Part shown: piece by piece, positions 14,475 through 21,258 of the stretch
Layout: each line of letters begins with the position of its first letter
How positions within the stretch are numbered: the stretch's first letter is position 1
NCBI GenBank assembly: GCA_016297775.1
Contig: JAEDGA010000011.1
Span: 1-32,682, forward strand
Source: Candidatus Methanomethylophilaceae archaeon
Lineage (GTDB): Archaea; Thermoplasmatota; Thermoplasmata; Methanomassiliicoccales; Methanomethylophilaceae
DNA length: 32,682 nt
Direction: 5' to 3'
Made by a program: the position numbers and the translations under genes
Notes under the pieces: model-generated
The model's input: only the letters and a program-made list of their open reading frames with translations
What the model was told of the DNA's origin: nothing
The model's database searches: none

Positions 14475-16121
14475 ATGAGGAACATCAACCAGAGGTACGT
14501 CAGGGAGACCTACGACAAGAGTGGTCTCCTGTCAGGATTCGACATCGAATGTCCGGATGATTTCAATTTCGGATATGATGTGGTTGATGATATCGCCGTC
14601 AACGATCCCGGAAGGAGGGCGTTGGTATGGGCACACGAGAACGGGGAATCCCGTACGTTCACGTTCGCGGATATAAAGAGGATGAGCGATAAGACCTGCA
14701 ATTACCTGGCATCCAAAGGTATCGGAAAAGGAGATTTTGTGATGTTGGTGTTGAAGCACAGCTATCAGTTCTGGTACATCTCAGTCGCTCTGCACAAGAT
14801 GGGGGCTGTCGTCGTCCCTGCCACGTACATGTTGAAACCTCACGACATCAACTACCGTATCAACGCAGCCGGCATCAAGGCGGCCATAGTGACTATACAG
14901 ACCGATGTGGCGGATTCCTTCGATGCCACAGAGGACATACCGTCGTTGGAGCACAGGTTCATCGTAGGCGGACGGAGGGACGGTTGGGAGGACTTCGATA
15001 CCGAGGTGGAGAAGTATCCAGATTCCTGGGAGAGGGTGCCTACCAAGAGGACGGACAGGTTCCTCATGTACTTCACATCCGGAACATCCGGGAATCCCAA
15101 GATGGCCGTCCATGATTACAGCTACCCGCTGGGACATATACTCCTGGCGAAGCATTGGCATCAGATCGATCCCGACGGTCTGCACTGGTCCGTTGCGGAT
15201 ACGGGTTGGGCGAAGAACGCATGGGGCAAGATCTACGGACAGTGGATCATGGAGGGCGCGGTGTTCGTGTATGAGTATGAGAAGTTCATCCCATCCCACA
15301 TCTTGGATATGATCGAGAAGTTCAGGGTCACCACCTTCTGTTGTCCACCCACAATGTTCAGGCTGTATCTCAACGCGGGATTGGAAGGACACGACCTTTC
15401 CAGTCTGAAGAACTGTTGCATCGCCGGCGAGGCATTGAATCCGGATACCTACAACACCTGGTACAATGCGACCGGTCTGAAGCTCATGGAAGCGTTCGGG
15501 CAGACGGAATCGTCGGTCATCGTAGGTACGTTGAGGGGCATGGAACCCAAACCCGGATCCATGGGAAGACCGTCCCCGCAGTACGATGTAAGATTGGTGG
15601 ACGAGGACGGTAACGAGGTCCCAGTGGGCGAGGAGGGGGAGATCGTCGTATCGGTATCTCCGCGTGTTCCAGGTATATTCAAGGAATATTACAAGGACGA
15701 GAGGAAGACATCCGAGACCCTCCGTGACGGTTGGCATCATACCGGGGATATCGCATGGAAGGACGAGGACGGTTATTTCTGGTATTCCGGAAGGAACGAT
15801 GATATGATAAAGTCATCCGGATACAGGATCAGTCCCTTCGAGATCGAAAGCGTTCTCATGGAACATCCTGCGGTCCTGGAATGTGCGGTCACTGGTGTAC
15901 CCGATCCAGTGAGGGGACAGTTGGTGAAGGCGACCGTGGTCCTCAGGGAGGGTTATGAACCCTCCGAGGGACTCGGTAAGGAGTTGCAGGCCTATGTCAA
16001 GAACGGTACGTCCCCGTACAAGTACCCGCGCGTGGTGGACTTCGTCAGGGAACTGCCGAAATCCTCCAGCGGAAAGGTCAAGCGTGTGGACATACGCAAC
16101 CGTGACAAAGGTCTGTCGTAA
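14475..16121 (+). CDS. Acyl-CoA synthetase (AMP-forming), copy 2
   Basis: A 548-residue paralogue of the preceding synthetase with near-identical architecture: YFTSGTSGNPK P-loop near 199-209, AFGQTE (an Ala replaces the Tyr of copy 1's GYGQTE), HTGD, GRNDDMIKSSGYRI, and the C-terminal SGKVKR lysine. The start is the second of two adjacent ATGs, chosen by AAGGTG spacing and by alignment with copy 1; the open frame extends further upstream through the promoter. Long stretches are identical between the copies, so they arose by duplication, but copy 2 has a more relaxed codon choice and its own regulated promoter, pointing to conditional expression or a different substrate. It converges on the minus-strand 104-residue gene with 5 bp between stops. 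Confidence 0.9.
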   Translation: MRNINQRYVRETYDKSGLLSGFDIECPDDFNFGYDVVDDIAVNDPGRRALVWAHENGESRTFTFADIKRMSDKTCNYLASKGIGKGDFVMLVLKHSYQFWYISVALHKMGAVVVPATYMLKPHDINYRINAAGIKAAIVTIQTDVADSFDATEDIPSLEHRFIVGGRRDGWEDFDTEVEKYPDSWERVPTKRTDRFLMYFTSGTSGNPKMAVHDYSYPLGHILLAKHWHQIDPDGLHWSVADTGWAKNAWGKIYGQWIMEGAVFVYEYEKFIPSHILDMIEKFRVTTFCCPPTMFRLYLNAGLEGHDLSSLKNCCIAGEALNPDTYNTWYNATGLKLMEAFGQTESSVIVGTLRGMEPKPGSMGRPSPQYDVRLVDEDGNEVPVGEEGEIVVSVSPRVPGIFKEYYKDERKTSETLRDGWHHTGDIAWKDEDGYFWYSGRNDDMIKSSGYRISPFEIESVLMEHPAVLECAVTGVPDPVRGQLVKATVVLREGYEPSEGLGKELQAYVKNGTSPYKYPRVVDFVRELPKSSSGKVKRVDIRNRDKGLS

Positions 16122-16126
16122 GGAAA

Positions 16127-16441
16127 TCAGTCGTATCTGTAGGTGACATCCTTCTTCAGGGCCATCTCGCCTGCGGCCTCTCCGGCCTTGATCATGGCGC
16201 ACGGTACGGGACATGCCACATGGGGCAGCTCGGAACACGCCTTGTAGATGGCGTTCTCTGTGAAGGGGGTCGCGATGACATCGAAAACGGGGATGGTACC
16301 AAGGGTCTTCCCGACAGCTCTGACGTTCGGGCATTCGCTCTTGATCTTGTAGGTGATGTTCATCTCCTCATCCATGGTGGCTATCACCACGGTCTTGAAG
16401 CAGCATGCGCCTGCTTCCACGGTAAGTGTGACGTCCGTCAT
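16127..16441 (-). CDS. Conserved-looking Cys-containing protein, function unknown
   Basis: A 104-residue protein I do not recognise with certainty. It begins MTDVTLTVEAGACCFKT, and its six cysteines sit at about residues 13, 14, 37, 69, 77 and 81, including HVACPVPCAM. The pattern (beta-strand-rich N-terminus, cysteines near turns, no membrane segment) would suit a small metal- or Fe-S-binding or redox protein. It lies 34 bp downstream of the radical SAM gene on the same strand, so it may belong to that locus, but a TATA-like element (TAATATAAG on the minus strand near 16470-16478) could also give it a separate, nearly leaderless transcript. No ribosome-binding site is obvious. Confidence 0.7.
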   Translation of the reverse strand: MTDVTLTVEAGACCFKTVVIATMDEEMNITYKIKSECPNVRAVGKTLGTIPVFDVIATPFTENAIYKACSELPHVACPVPCAMIKAGEAAGEMALKKDVTYRYD

Positions 16442-16475
16442 TGTAATCGCCGTTATATCGTCTTCATACCTTATA

Positions 16476-17627
16476 TTACATGGGAGTGATGACGTTGGGG
16501 TTGGTCAGTTTGCCGATGACCGCGTCCCTTATGAAACGGTTGTACTGGGACAGATCCTCCTTCTGGGAGATTATCCTGACCATGGTGGCGGCGATGTGTG
16601 AGAAAAGCTTCTTGTAGACGGTACAGGTGAAACCGCCCGGAGATGTGACGTCGCCGTCGGTCATGGCATCCACCGTGCATCCTCCTCCGCATTTGGGGAA
16701 GATCTCGCATGATTTGCATTTCTCGCGTCTTGCGATGGAATCAACGAGTATCCTTCTGAATCCTTCGGATTTGAAAAGTTCGTCTATGGTGGATACTTCG
16801 TTTATGTTGCCCATGAGGTAAGCATCCGTACAGGGTTTTCCGCACGGGTATACGCTGCCGTCGGGATAGACGCATATCCATCTGGTCAGGCATGAGGAAT
16901 GTGCACAGTCGGATACGTTGGGCGAATTGAGGGCCGACTGTACGTATTGGTTGAATGGCATGACCGGGATCTGTGTGTCCTTGTCATGTATCCAGGTCTC
17001 GAACATCTCGATGCATCTGTCCGCGTACGCGTCCGCATCCATGTACAGATCCTCGTTATCAAGACCGCATCCCATCCTGAGGGACGGGGAATAGCAGAAG
17101 GATGCGCCCATGGACTTGAACGAACGGTAGATGTCATCCATTATGTCCATGTTCCCTCCGTGTATGGTGGAGGTGACGGAGAACATGTGTCCCTTATTCA
17201 CCATGTATCCGATGGTATCGCGGATCCGATCTCCATCTATATCCGGTCTCAGTCCCGCATCGAATCCTCCCTCGTACGATATGCCGAGATTGATCCTGTT
17301 GTCCCTACAGAACTCTATGAATCTGGATCTGAGAAGGGTGCCGTTGGTCTGGATGGTGTTACCGCATCTGTTGACGGCCTTGCCGTAGTACTTCTTCTGA
17401 AGCGATACGACCTTGTGAAAGAACTGTTCTCCGGCCATGAGCGGTTCGCCGCCATGCCAGATGTACCACGCGGAATCATATTCCGCTCTGACTTTGGAGA
17501 TCACATTCTCCAGAGTGGTCGCGGACATGACAGTGTCCGGACACTCTGAAGGACGGTGATAGCAATGCCTGCAATGAGCATTACATCTAAGAGTGGGTTT
17601 CATTATCACGAACAGCGACTGTTTCAC
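16476..17627 (-). CDS. Radical SAM/SPASM-domain protein, peptide-maturase-like
   Basis: A 383-residue radical SAM enzyme. The N-terminal CNAHCRHC (residues about 15-22, CxxxCxxC) binds the SAM-cleaving [4Fe-4S] cluster; WHGGEPLMA and TIQTNGTLL are the usual SAM and strand motifs. The C-terminus is a SPASM domain with ligands in CVYPDGSVYPCGKPC and CKSCEIFPKCGGGC, holding auxiliary clusters. The pattern is that of anaerobic sulfatase maturases and RiPP maturases. No sulfatase gene is near, whereas a small Cys-rich protein is encoded 36 bp upstream on the same strand, making a peptide substrate the better guess. The start is a GTG at 17627; an ATG eight codons later (17603) is possible and would leave the cluster motif intact. 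Confidence 0.88.
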   Translation of the reverse strand: MKQSLFVIMKPTLRCNAHCRHCYHRPSECPDTVMSATTLENVISKVRAEYDSAWYIWHGGEPLMAGEQFFHKVVSLQKKYYGKAVNRCGNTIQTNGTLLRSRFIEFCRDNRINLGISYEGGFDAGLRPDIDGDRIRDTIGYMVNKGHMFSVTSTIHGGNMDIMDDIYRSFKSMGASFCYSPSLRMGCGLDNEDLYMDADAYADRCIEMFETWIHDKDTQIPVMPFNQYVQSALNSPNVSDCAHSSCLTRWICVYPDGSVYPCGKPCTDAYLMGNINEVSTIDELFKSEGFRRILVDSIARREKCKSCEIFPKCGGGCTVDAMTDGDVTSPGGFTCTVYKKLFSHIAATMVRIISQKEDLSQYNRFIRDAVIGKLTNPNVITPM

Positions 17628-17663
17628 AGTGACCGCCCGTGATTTTTGAACCGCCTAGCCCGA

Positions 17664-17927
17664 TCAGAAGGGCCAGTAGCAGTAGTCACAGCACGTACCG
17701 TCGGTACCGTATGCACAGCAGACGAGAACGACGACGAGGACAGCGATGAGCTCGACACAGCAGTGGTATCCGCAACAGTCGTAACACATGGGGCTTCCGA
17801 TGTGGGGGTCGTTCTCGGTGTACTTTCCCTGGGGAGGGGTGTAAAGGATGTGCGAAACGGAGGGCATGGACTGGTCCATGTATTCCTCGGTCAGCTGCTC
17901 GGTTGTCTTCTGCTCTACTTCGGACAT
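17664..17927 (-). CDS. Small Cys-rich protein, candidate RiPP precursor
   Basis: An 87-residue protein of unknown function. Residues 1-45 are polar, acidic and free of cysteine (leader-like). Residues 48-83 hold ten cysteines, at 48, 51, 52, 56, 57, 70, 71, 79, 80 and 83, mostly as CC pairs, and the chain ends in YCYWPF. Between the two cysteine groups, residues 58-69 are very hydrophobic (VELIAVLVVVLV), enough for a short membrane-spanning or buried helix. A GGTGA ribosome-binding element lies 6 nt before the ATG, and a TATA-like CCCTATTAA is upstream, so it is a real gene. The radical SAM/SPASM gene follows 36 bp downstream. Alternatives are a membrane-anchored metal-binding module of the CYSTM type or a structural peptide. 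Confidence 0.78.
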   Translation of the reverse strand: MSEVEQKTTEQLTEEYMDQSMPSVSHILYTPPQGKYTENDPHIGSPMCYDCCGYHCCVELIAVLVVVLVCCAYGTDGTCCDYCYWPF

Positions 17928-17957
17928 TTACTTCACCATACCAGCGATTGACTGGCC

Positions 17958-17993
17958 TTAATAGGGTAGGCATATTGGTAAACCTATTTTAAT
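17958..17993. promoter_or_regulatory. Divergent promoters of the Cys-rich and DUF5685-like genes
   Basis: In the 88-bp gap, the minus strand has CCCTATTAA (17959-17967) about 30 nt before the Cys-rich ATG, and the plus strand has TATTTTAAT (17985-17993) about 25 nt before the ATG at 18016. The two boxes lie less than 20 bp apart, so the two transcription units could share regulation. Confidence 0.5.
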
Positions 17994-18015
17994 GTGATGT
18001 CATTCTCGCAACATC

Positions 18016-18936
18016 ATGTTCGGCTACACCGTGCCCCTTGAACCGATGATGTCCAGCAAGGACACGTTGGCATATCGCGGATACTACTGCGAGACCTGCC
18101 ATCAGCTCAGGGACGGGTACGGTGTGATGTCCACGATCATCGTCAGTTACGAGATGACCTTCGCCAACATCATTCTCAATTCGGTCATGGACGAGGGTGT
18201 CATGATCGATGTGCCAGATACGGGTAGGTTCTGTGTGATGAGGCACAGCAGGAGGCATACCGAGCTTCTGAAGAGGCTGGCTGCATACACGGTACTGGTG
18301 GCCAACAACGACCTGGTGGACGACAGGATGGACGGGCCGTCCGTCAAGTCCAACTTCGGACTGCTCTGGCTCAATCGCTCCATAGAGAGGGCGAAGAGGG
18401 ATTATCCTCTGTATGACGAACTGATCATGAAAGGTTACGAACTGCTCAGGGCAAAGGAGGCGGAGGGGTGCAGCGATCCCATAGAGATGGGACGTACATC
18501 CGCAACATCCATGATCTGGGTCTTGAAGGAGATCGTAGGTGACGAATGGACCGACGAATTGGAGGAGCTTTTCCTCAACATGGGTATCTGGGTGTACGTC
18601 ATGGATGCTGTGGAGGACCTGGAGGATGATTTCAGGAAGGGGCAGTACAACCCGTTCCTTGTAGGCGTGGAGGAGTTCACCAACGCCAAAGATTTCATCA
18701 CCGCCAACGTATACAGCATATCCGAGGTGCTCGGTACCATCGTGGGAAGGATACAGTCCGCATATCTGGCACTCAGGCCATCTATGAAGGCCAACGTCGA
18801 TATCGCCGACAACATCATCTACCAGGGCGTCCCGGTTTCCGTACGCAAGGTGATGTCCGGCAACTCCAAGATGCAGGCGTCCTTCCGCAACCTGTTCGCT
18901 GGACGCATCAACAGGTCCATCGGATCTCAGTTCTGA
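18016..18936 (+). CDS. DUF5685-like protein with prenyl-synthase-like motifs
   Basis: A 306-residue, mostly alpha-helical protein matching the DUF5685 pattern: it opens MFGYTVPLEP and then YRGYYCETCHQLRDGYG (residues about 20-36, with a CxxC). Function is not established. Two acidic motifs are notable: NNDLVDDRMD (near 97-106) and DAVEDLEDDFRKGQYNP (near 197-213). The second closely resembles the second Asp-rich motif of squalene/phytoene synthases (D-x-x-x-D followed by R-G-R-x-Y-L-P), suggesting an isoprenoid-synthase-like helical fold; this is my inference. It is transcribed divergently from the Cys-rich protein and radical SAM genes. The 3' end overlaps the convergent cysteine hydrolase gene by 10 bp. 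Confidence 0.72.
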   Translation: MFGYTVPLEPMMSSKDTLAYRGYYCETCHQLRDGYGVMSTIIVSYEMTFANIILNSVMDEGVMIDVPDTGRFCVMRHSRRHTELLKRLAAYTVLVANNDLVDDRMDGPSVKSNFGLLWLNRSIERAKRDYPLYDELIMKGYELLRAKEAEGCSDPIEMGRTSATSMIWVLKEIVGDEWTDELEELFLNMGIWVYVMDAVEDLEDDFRKGQYNPFLVGVEEFTNAKDFITANVYSISEVLGTIVGRIQSAYLALRPSMKANVDIADNIIYQGVPVSVRKVMSGNSKMQASFRNLFAGRINRSIGSQF

Positions 18937-19460
18937 CGTCTGTTTATCACGTCGATCTGAAGGTTCTCCATGATGTCGAGTGCCTTCTCGTTCATGTCGT
19001 CATCGGGGGATGCCACGCATTCCGCGTCCACTATGATCCTGGCCTCCGGATAGTTGGCCTTCAGCAGGACGGCATTGGACAGGACGCACATGCTTCCCAC
19101 CACACCGACCAGTTCGATGCTTTCGATACCCTCGTAGAAATAGAATCTGGCACAGAGGTCCTCGCTTCCGAAACGGTCCTTGACCACCGTGTTGAGGTCA
19201 TGACAGTATTTGGCAGGTTTACCGTAGATGGCGGATCCCTCATCATCGATACAGTGCGGGATCGGCAGACGTCTGCCCTCCTGCGTGTCGAGGTATCTTT
19301 CCGGATCGTGCTTGTCCTTGGTGAACACTATCATGTCGCCGCGTGCCCAATATTCGTCGAGTTTCTTCATGATGGGTTCCTCCAGGTCCTTTGCCTTCTC
19401 GAAACCGAGAGGTCCCGTGACGAAATCGTTCTGGTAGTCAACGACGATGAGTATCTTCAT
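18927..19460 (-). CDS. Cysteine hydrolase, isochorismatase/nicotinamidase-like
   Basis: A 177-residue member of the isochorismatase-like hydrolases. Visible are MKILIVVDYQNDFVTG at the N-terminus with the catalytic Asp, VFTKDKHD with the typical basic segment, and VGVVGSMCVLSNAV, which carries the nucleophilic Cys after the cis-peptide region. The family includes nicotinamidases, and HCIDDEGSAI resembles the nicotinamidase HC segment, so NAD salvage is possible, but an amidohydrolase of another small substrate cannot be excluded. The start is the ATG at 19460; the open frame continues 20 codons upstream without family similarity. It is convergent with the DUF5685-like gene, with a 10-bp overlap. 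Confidence 0.83.
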   Translation of the reverse strand: MKILIVVDYQNDFVTGPLGFEKAKDLEEPIMKKLDEYWARGDMIVFTKDKHDPERYLDTQEGRRLPIPHCIDDEGSAIYGKPAKYCHDLNTVVKDRFGSEDLCARFYFYEGIESIELVGVVGSMCVLSNAVLLKANYPEARIIVDAECVASPDDDMNEKALDIMENLQIDVINRRQN

Positions 19461-19564
19461 GCTCTTAGGAATCGGGTGGATGTATTTGGGTATCACGGTC
19501 ATCCATGTCCGTCCGCGCACGTTCCGGGTAAAAGGATTAAGAACAGGACATTGTAGAGGATAGT

Positions 19565-20515
19565 ATGAGCAACTACGCGGGAGACAAGGTCAGGATAGAT
19601 CGCGAGAACCACACGGTAACTTTCTCTGCCGCAAAATTCAAGAAGATAACTGGTACCAGGCTCGCCTCCATCGTCGATCGCAACGAGTACTGCAGCGAGT
19701 TCGAGGTCGCATGCGACATATGCAAACTGTTCAAAGAGGACATCGATAACAAGTTCACCCGTGCGGGTACCGCCATCGAGCCCAAGATAAGGGATTATGT
19801 CAGAAGGAACGGGCAGTACATGGACGAACTTGGAAAGGGTCTCAAGGTGGAGGATCCCGCGGATGCGAAGGCCTGCTGGTTCGATCACTTCGGAAAGAGC
19901 AGCCCGTATTACAAGAAGGGTCTGGTGAACTGTGATCATCCGGATTTCGGAGGCATGGTCGACGGATATGTGGATTTCTCCGACGGCGTACGTGCCGCCG
20001 TCCTGGAGATCAAGACGGCCGGTGCGGACAAGCGCGAGTCATGGTTCAGGGACGGGAAGTTCACCGTTCCGGAGCACTATGTGCTCCAGGCCTCCCTCTA
20101 TTGCAAGCTCACCTCCCCCGAGCTCAGGAAGATCGTGTTCGCGGTAGGTTTCCTCGAGGAGGATGATTACGAGGCTCCCGAATCCTGGGAGCCCTCGTCC
20201 GAGAACACCTATGTCGGTGTCACCGACATCCATCCCGAGATCGATATCGTGATGTTCGATGCGCAGGAATGGTACAACGATCTGCGTGCACGTGCTATGA
20301 ACGGGAACATAACCGTGGAATGGTCCTCGGACAGCAAGAGGGACGAGGAGGTCGTCCGTATGATCGAGGAGTTCGCCGAACAGCAGGGAGAGGGCATGAC
20401 CCCTCCCGCACCGATGCCTGCCGATGGCGGATTCTCCACTGCGGATACATATAAGAGACTCGATCCCGAGGAGAACGACAGAAGGCGGAAAAGCATCCAA
20501 TCCAAGCTGTTCTAA
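19565..20515 (+). CDS. YqaJ-like PD-(D/E)XK exonuclease
   Basis: A 316-residue protein with the catalytic pattern of YqaJ/lambda-type exonucleases: Glu72 in GTAIEPKIRDYV, Asp133 in GMVDGYVDF, the EIK triad at 148-150 in AVLEIKTA, and Gln175 in YVLQASLYC. Such enzymes resect double-stranded DNA and, in phages, work with a single-strand annealing partner. The C-terminal 60 residues are charged and low-complexity with a proline-rich patch (TPPAPMPADGG). No annealing protein, integrase or capsid gene lies nearby, so it may be a domesticated viral gene or a relic. It ends with a 4-bp overlap with the convergent FNT channel gene. Confidence 0.82.
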   Translation: MSNYAGDKVRIDRENHTVTFSAAKFKKITGTRLASIVDRNEYCSEFEVACDICKLFKEDIDNKFTRAGTAIEPKIRDYVRRNGQYMDELGKGLKVEDPADAKACWFDHFGKSSPYYKKGLVNCDHPDFGGMVDGYVDFSDGVRAAVLEIKTAGADKRESWFRDGKFTVPEHYVLQASLYCKLTSPELRKIVFAVGFLEEDDYEAPESWEPSSENTYVGVTDIHPEIDIVMFDAQEWYNDLRARAMNGNITVEWSSDSKRDEEVVRMIEEFAEQQGEGMTPPAPMPADGGFSTADTYKRLDPEENDRRRKSIQSKLF

Positions 20516-21147
20516 GCCTTCTCCTCTCCGTTTACGTACAGTCTGTACGCGGGTATGAGGCAGCATCCGATCATATTCCCGAACAGGATCGCGAGGGTGA
20601 ACAGGAAGGAATCCATGTTCCACATCATCGCGGACGAGAAGTAGAACATGTCCGCGATGGAGTGCTCGAATCCGGCGAGGATGAACACGGGTACGCAGAT
20701 GAACGTTCCCAGCATTGAACCCTTGGACTTGTAGTTGTCCACCGCGATGTACATCAGCACGCCACAGAACACCCCTTTGGCCACCGCATCGATAATACCG
20801 CCTTCCGCCATGAAGGCATCGATCTTTGCCTGGCACATGACCTCCGCCATGGGGAACTGGAACAGGTATCCCACTATGAGACATCCGACGAAGTTACCGA
20901 TTATCGTGACAAGCACTTCGACGAGGTACGTCCTGTCGTTCTGGAGGATGTATCCCACCTTGCCGGTGTAGAGGTTGAAACCGTACGTCAGTACCGCGAA
21001 CAATCCGACCGAGAACAGGATCGCTCCGACCCATTTGAATTCGGTACCGCAAGCGACGGTGGTCTGTATGAACACCGTTCCGCCGATAGCAATGCACATT
21101 CCGGCGAGTATCGCCCTGATGAACCATTTGACGAGATCCAAGAACAC
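20512..21147 (-). CDS. Formate/nitrite transporter (FNT) family channel
   Basis: A membrane protein of about 211 residues with six predicted helices, matching the FNT family of pentameric channels for formate, nitrite or hydrosulfide. Supporting segments are AGMCIAIGGTVF in the first helix, GLFAVLTYGFNLYTGKVG (the conserved loop after helix 2) and ILAGFEHSIADMFYFS, where His is the pore histidine. It is shorter than FocA/NirC (about 260-285), mainly at the N-terminus. The open frame starts with GTG at 21147 directly behind a GGTG; a TTG two codons later (21141) has better spacing. It is divergent from the nitrogenase-like operon, 111 bp apart. The substrate anion is not fixed by sequence. Confidence 0.85.
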   Translation of the reverse strand: MFLDLVKWFIRAILAGMCIAIGGTVFIQTTVACGTEFKWVGAILFSVGLFAVLTYGFNLYTGKVGYILQNDRTYLVEVLVTIIGNFVGCLIVGYLFQFPMAEVMCQAKIDAFMAEGGIIDAVAKGVFCGVLMYIAVDNYKSKGSMLGTFICVPVFILAGFEHSIADMFYFSSAMMWNMDSFLFTLAILFGNMIGCCLIPAYRLYVNGEEKA

Positions 21148-21225
21148 ACACCTGTTGGATACGTATGCAGGATTCCGCTTTTAATCATAACTGATGACGA
21201 TATCTTGGGAATGCGACCCCACCAT

Positions 21226-21244
21226 ATTGGATATATAAACCAAT
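21226..21244 (+). promoter_or_regulatory. TATA box inside an inverted repeat, nitrogenase-like operon
   Basis: The TATA element ATATATAAA (21231-21239) is bracketed exactly by ATTGG (21226-21230) and CCAAT (21240-21244), a perfect 5-9-5 inverted repeat. The box is about 22-28 nt before the ATG at 21259, so the mRNA is likely leaderless, and a dimeric protein bound here would block TBP. It does not match the known methanogen NrpR site (GGAA-N6-TTCC). Confidence 0.55.
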
Positions 21245-21258
21245 GATGATACTCTGGC

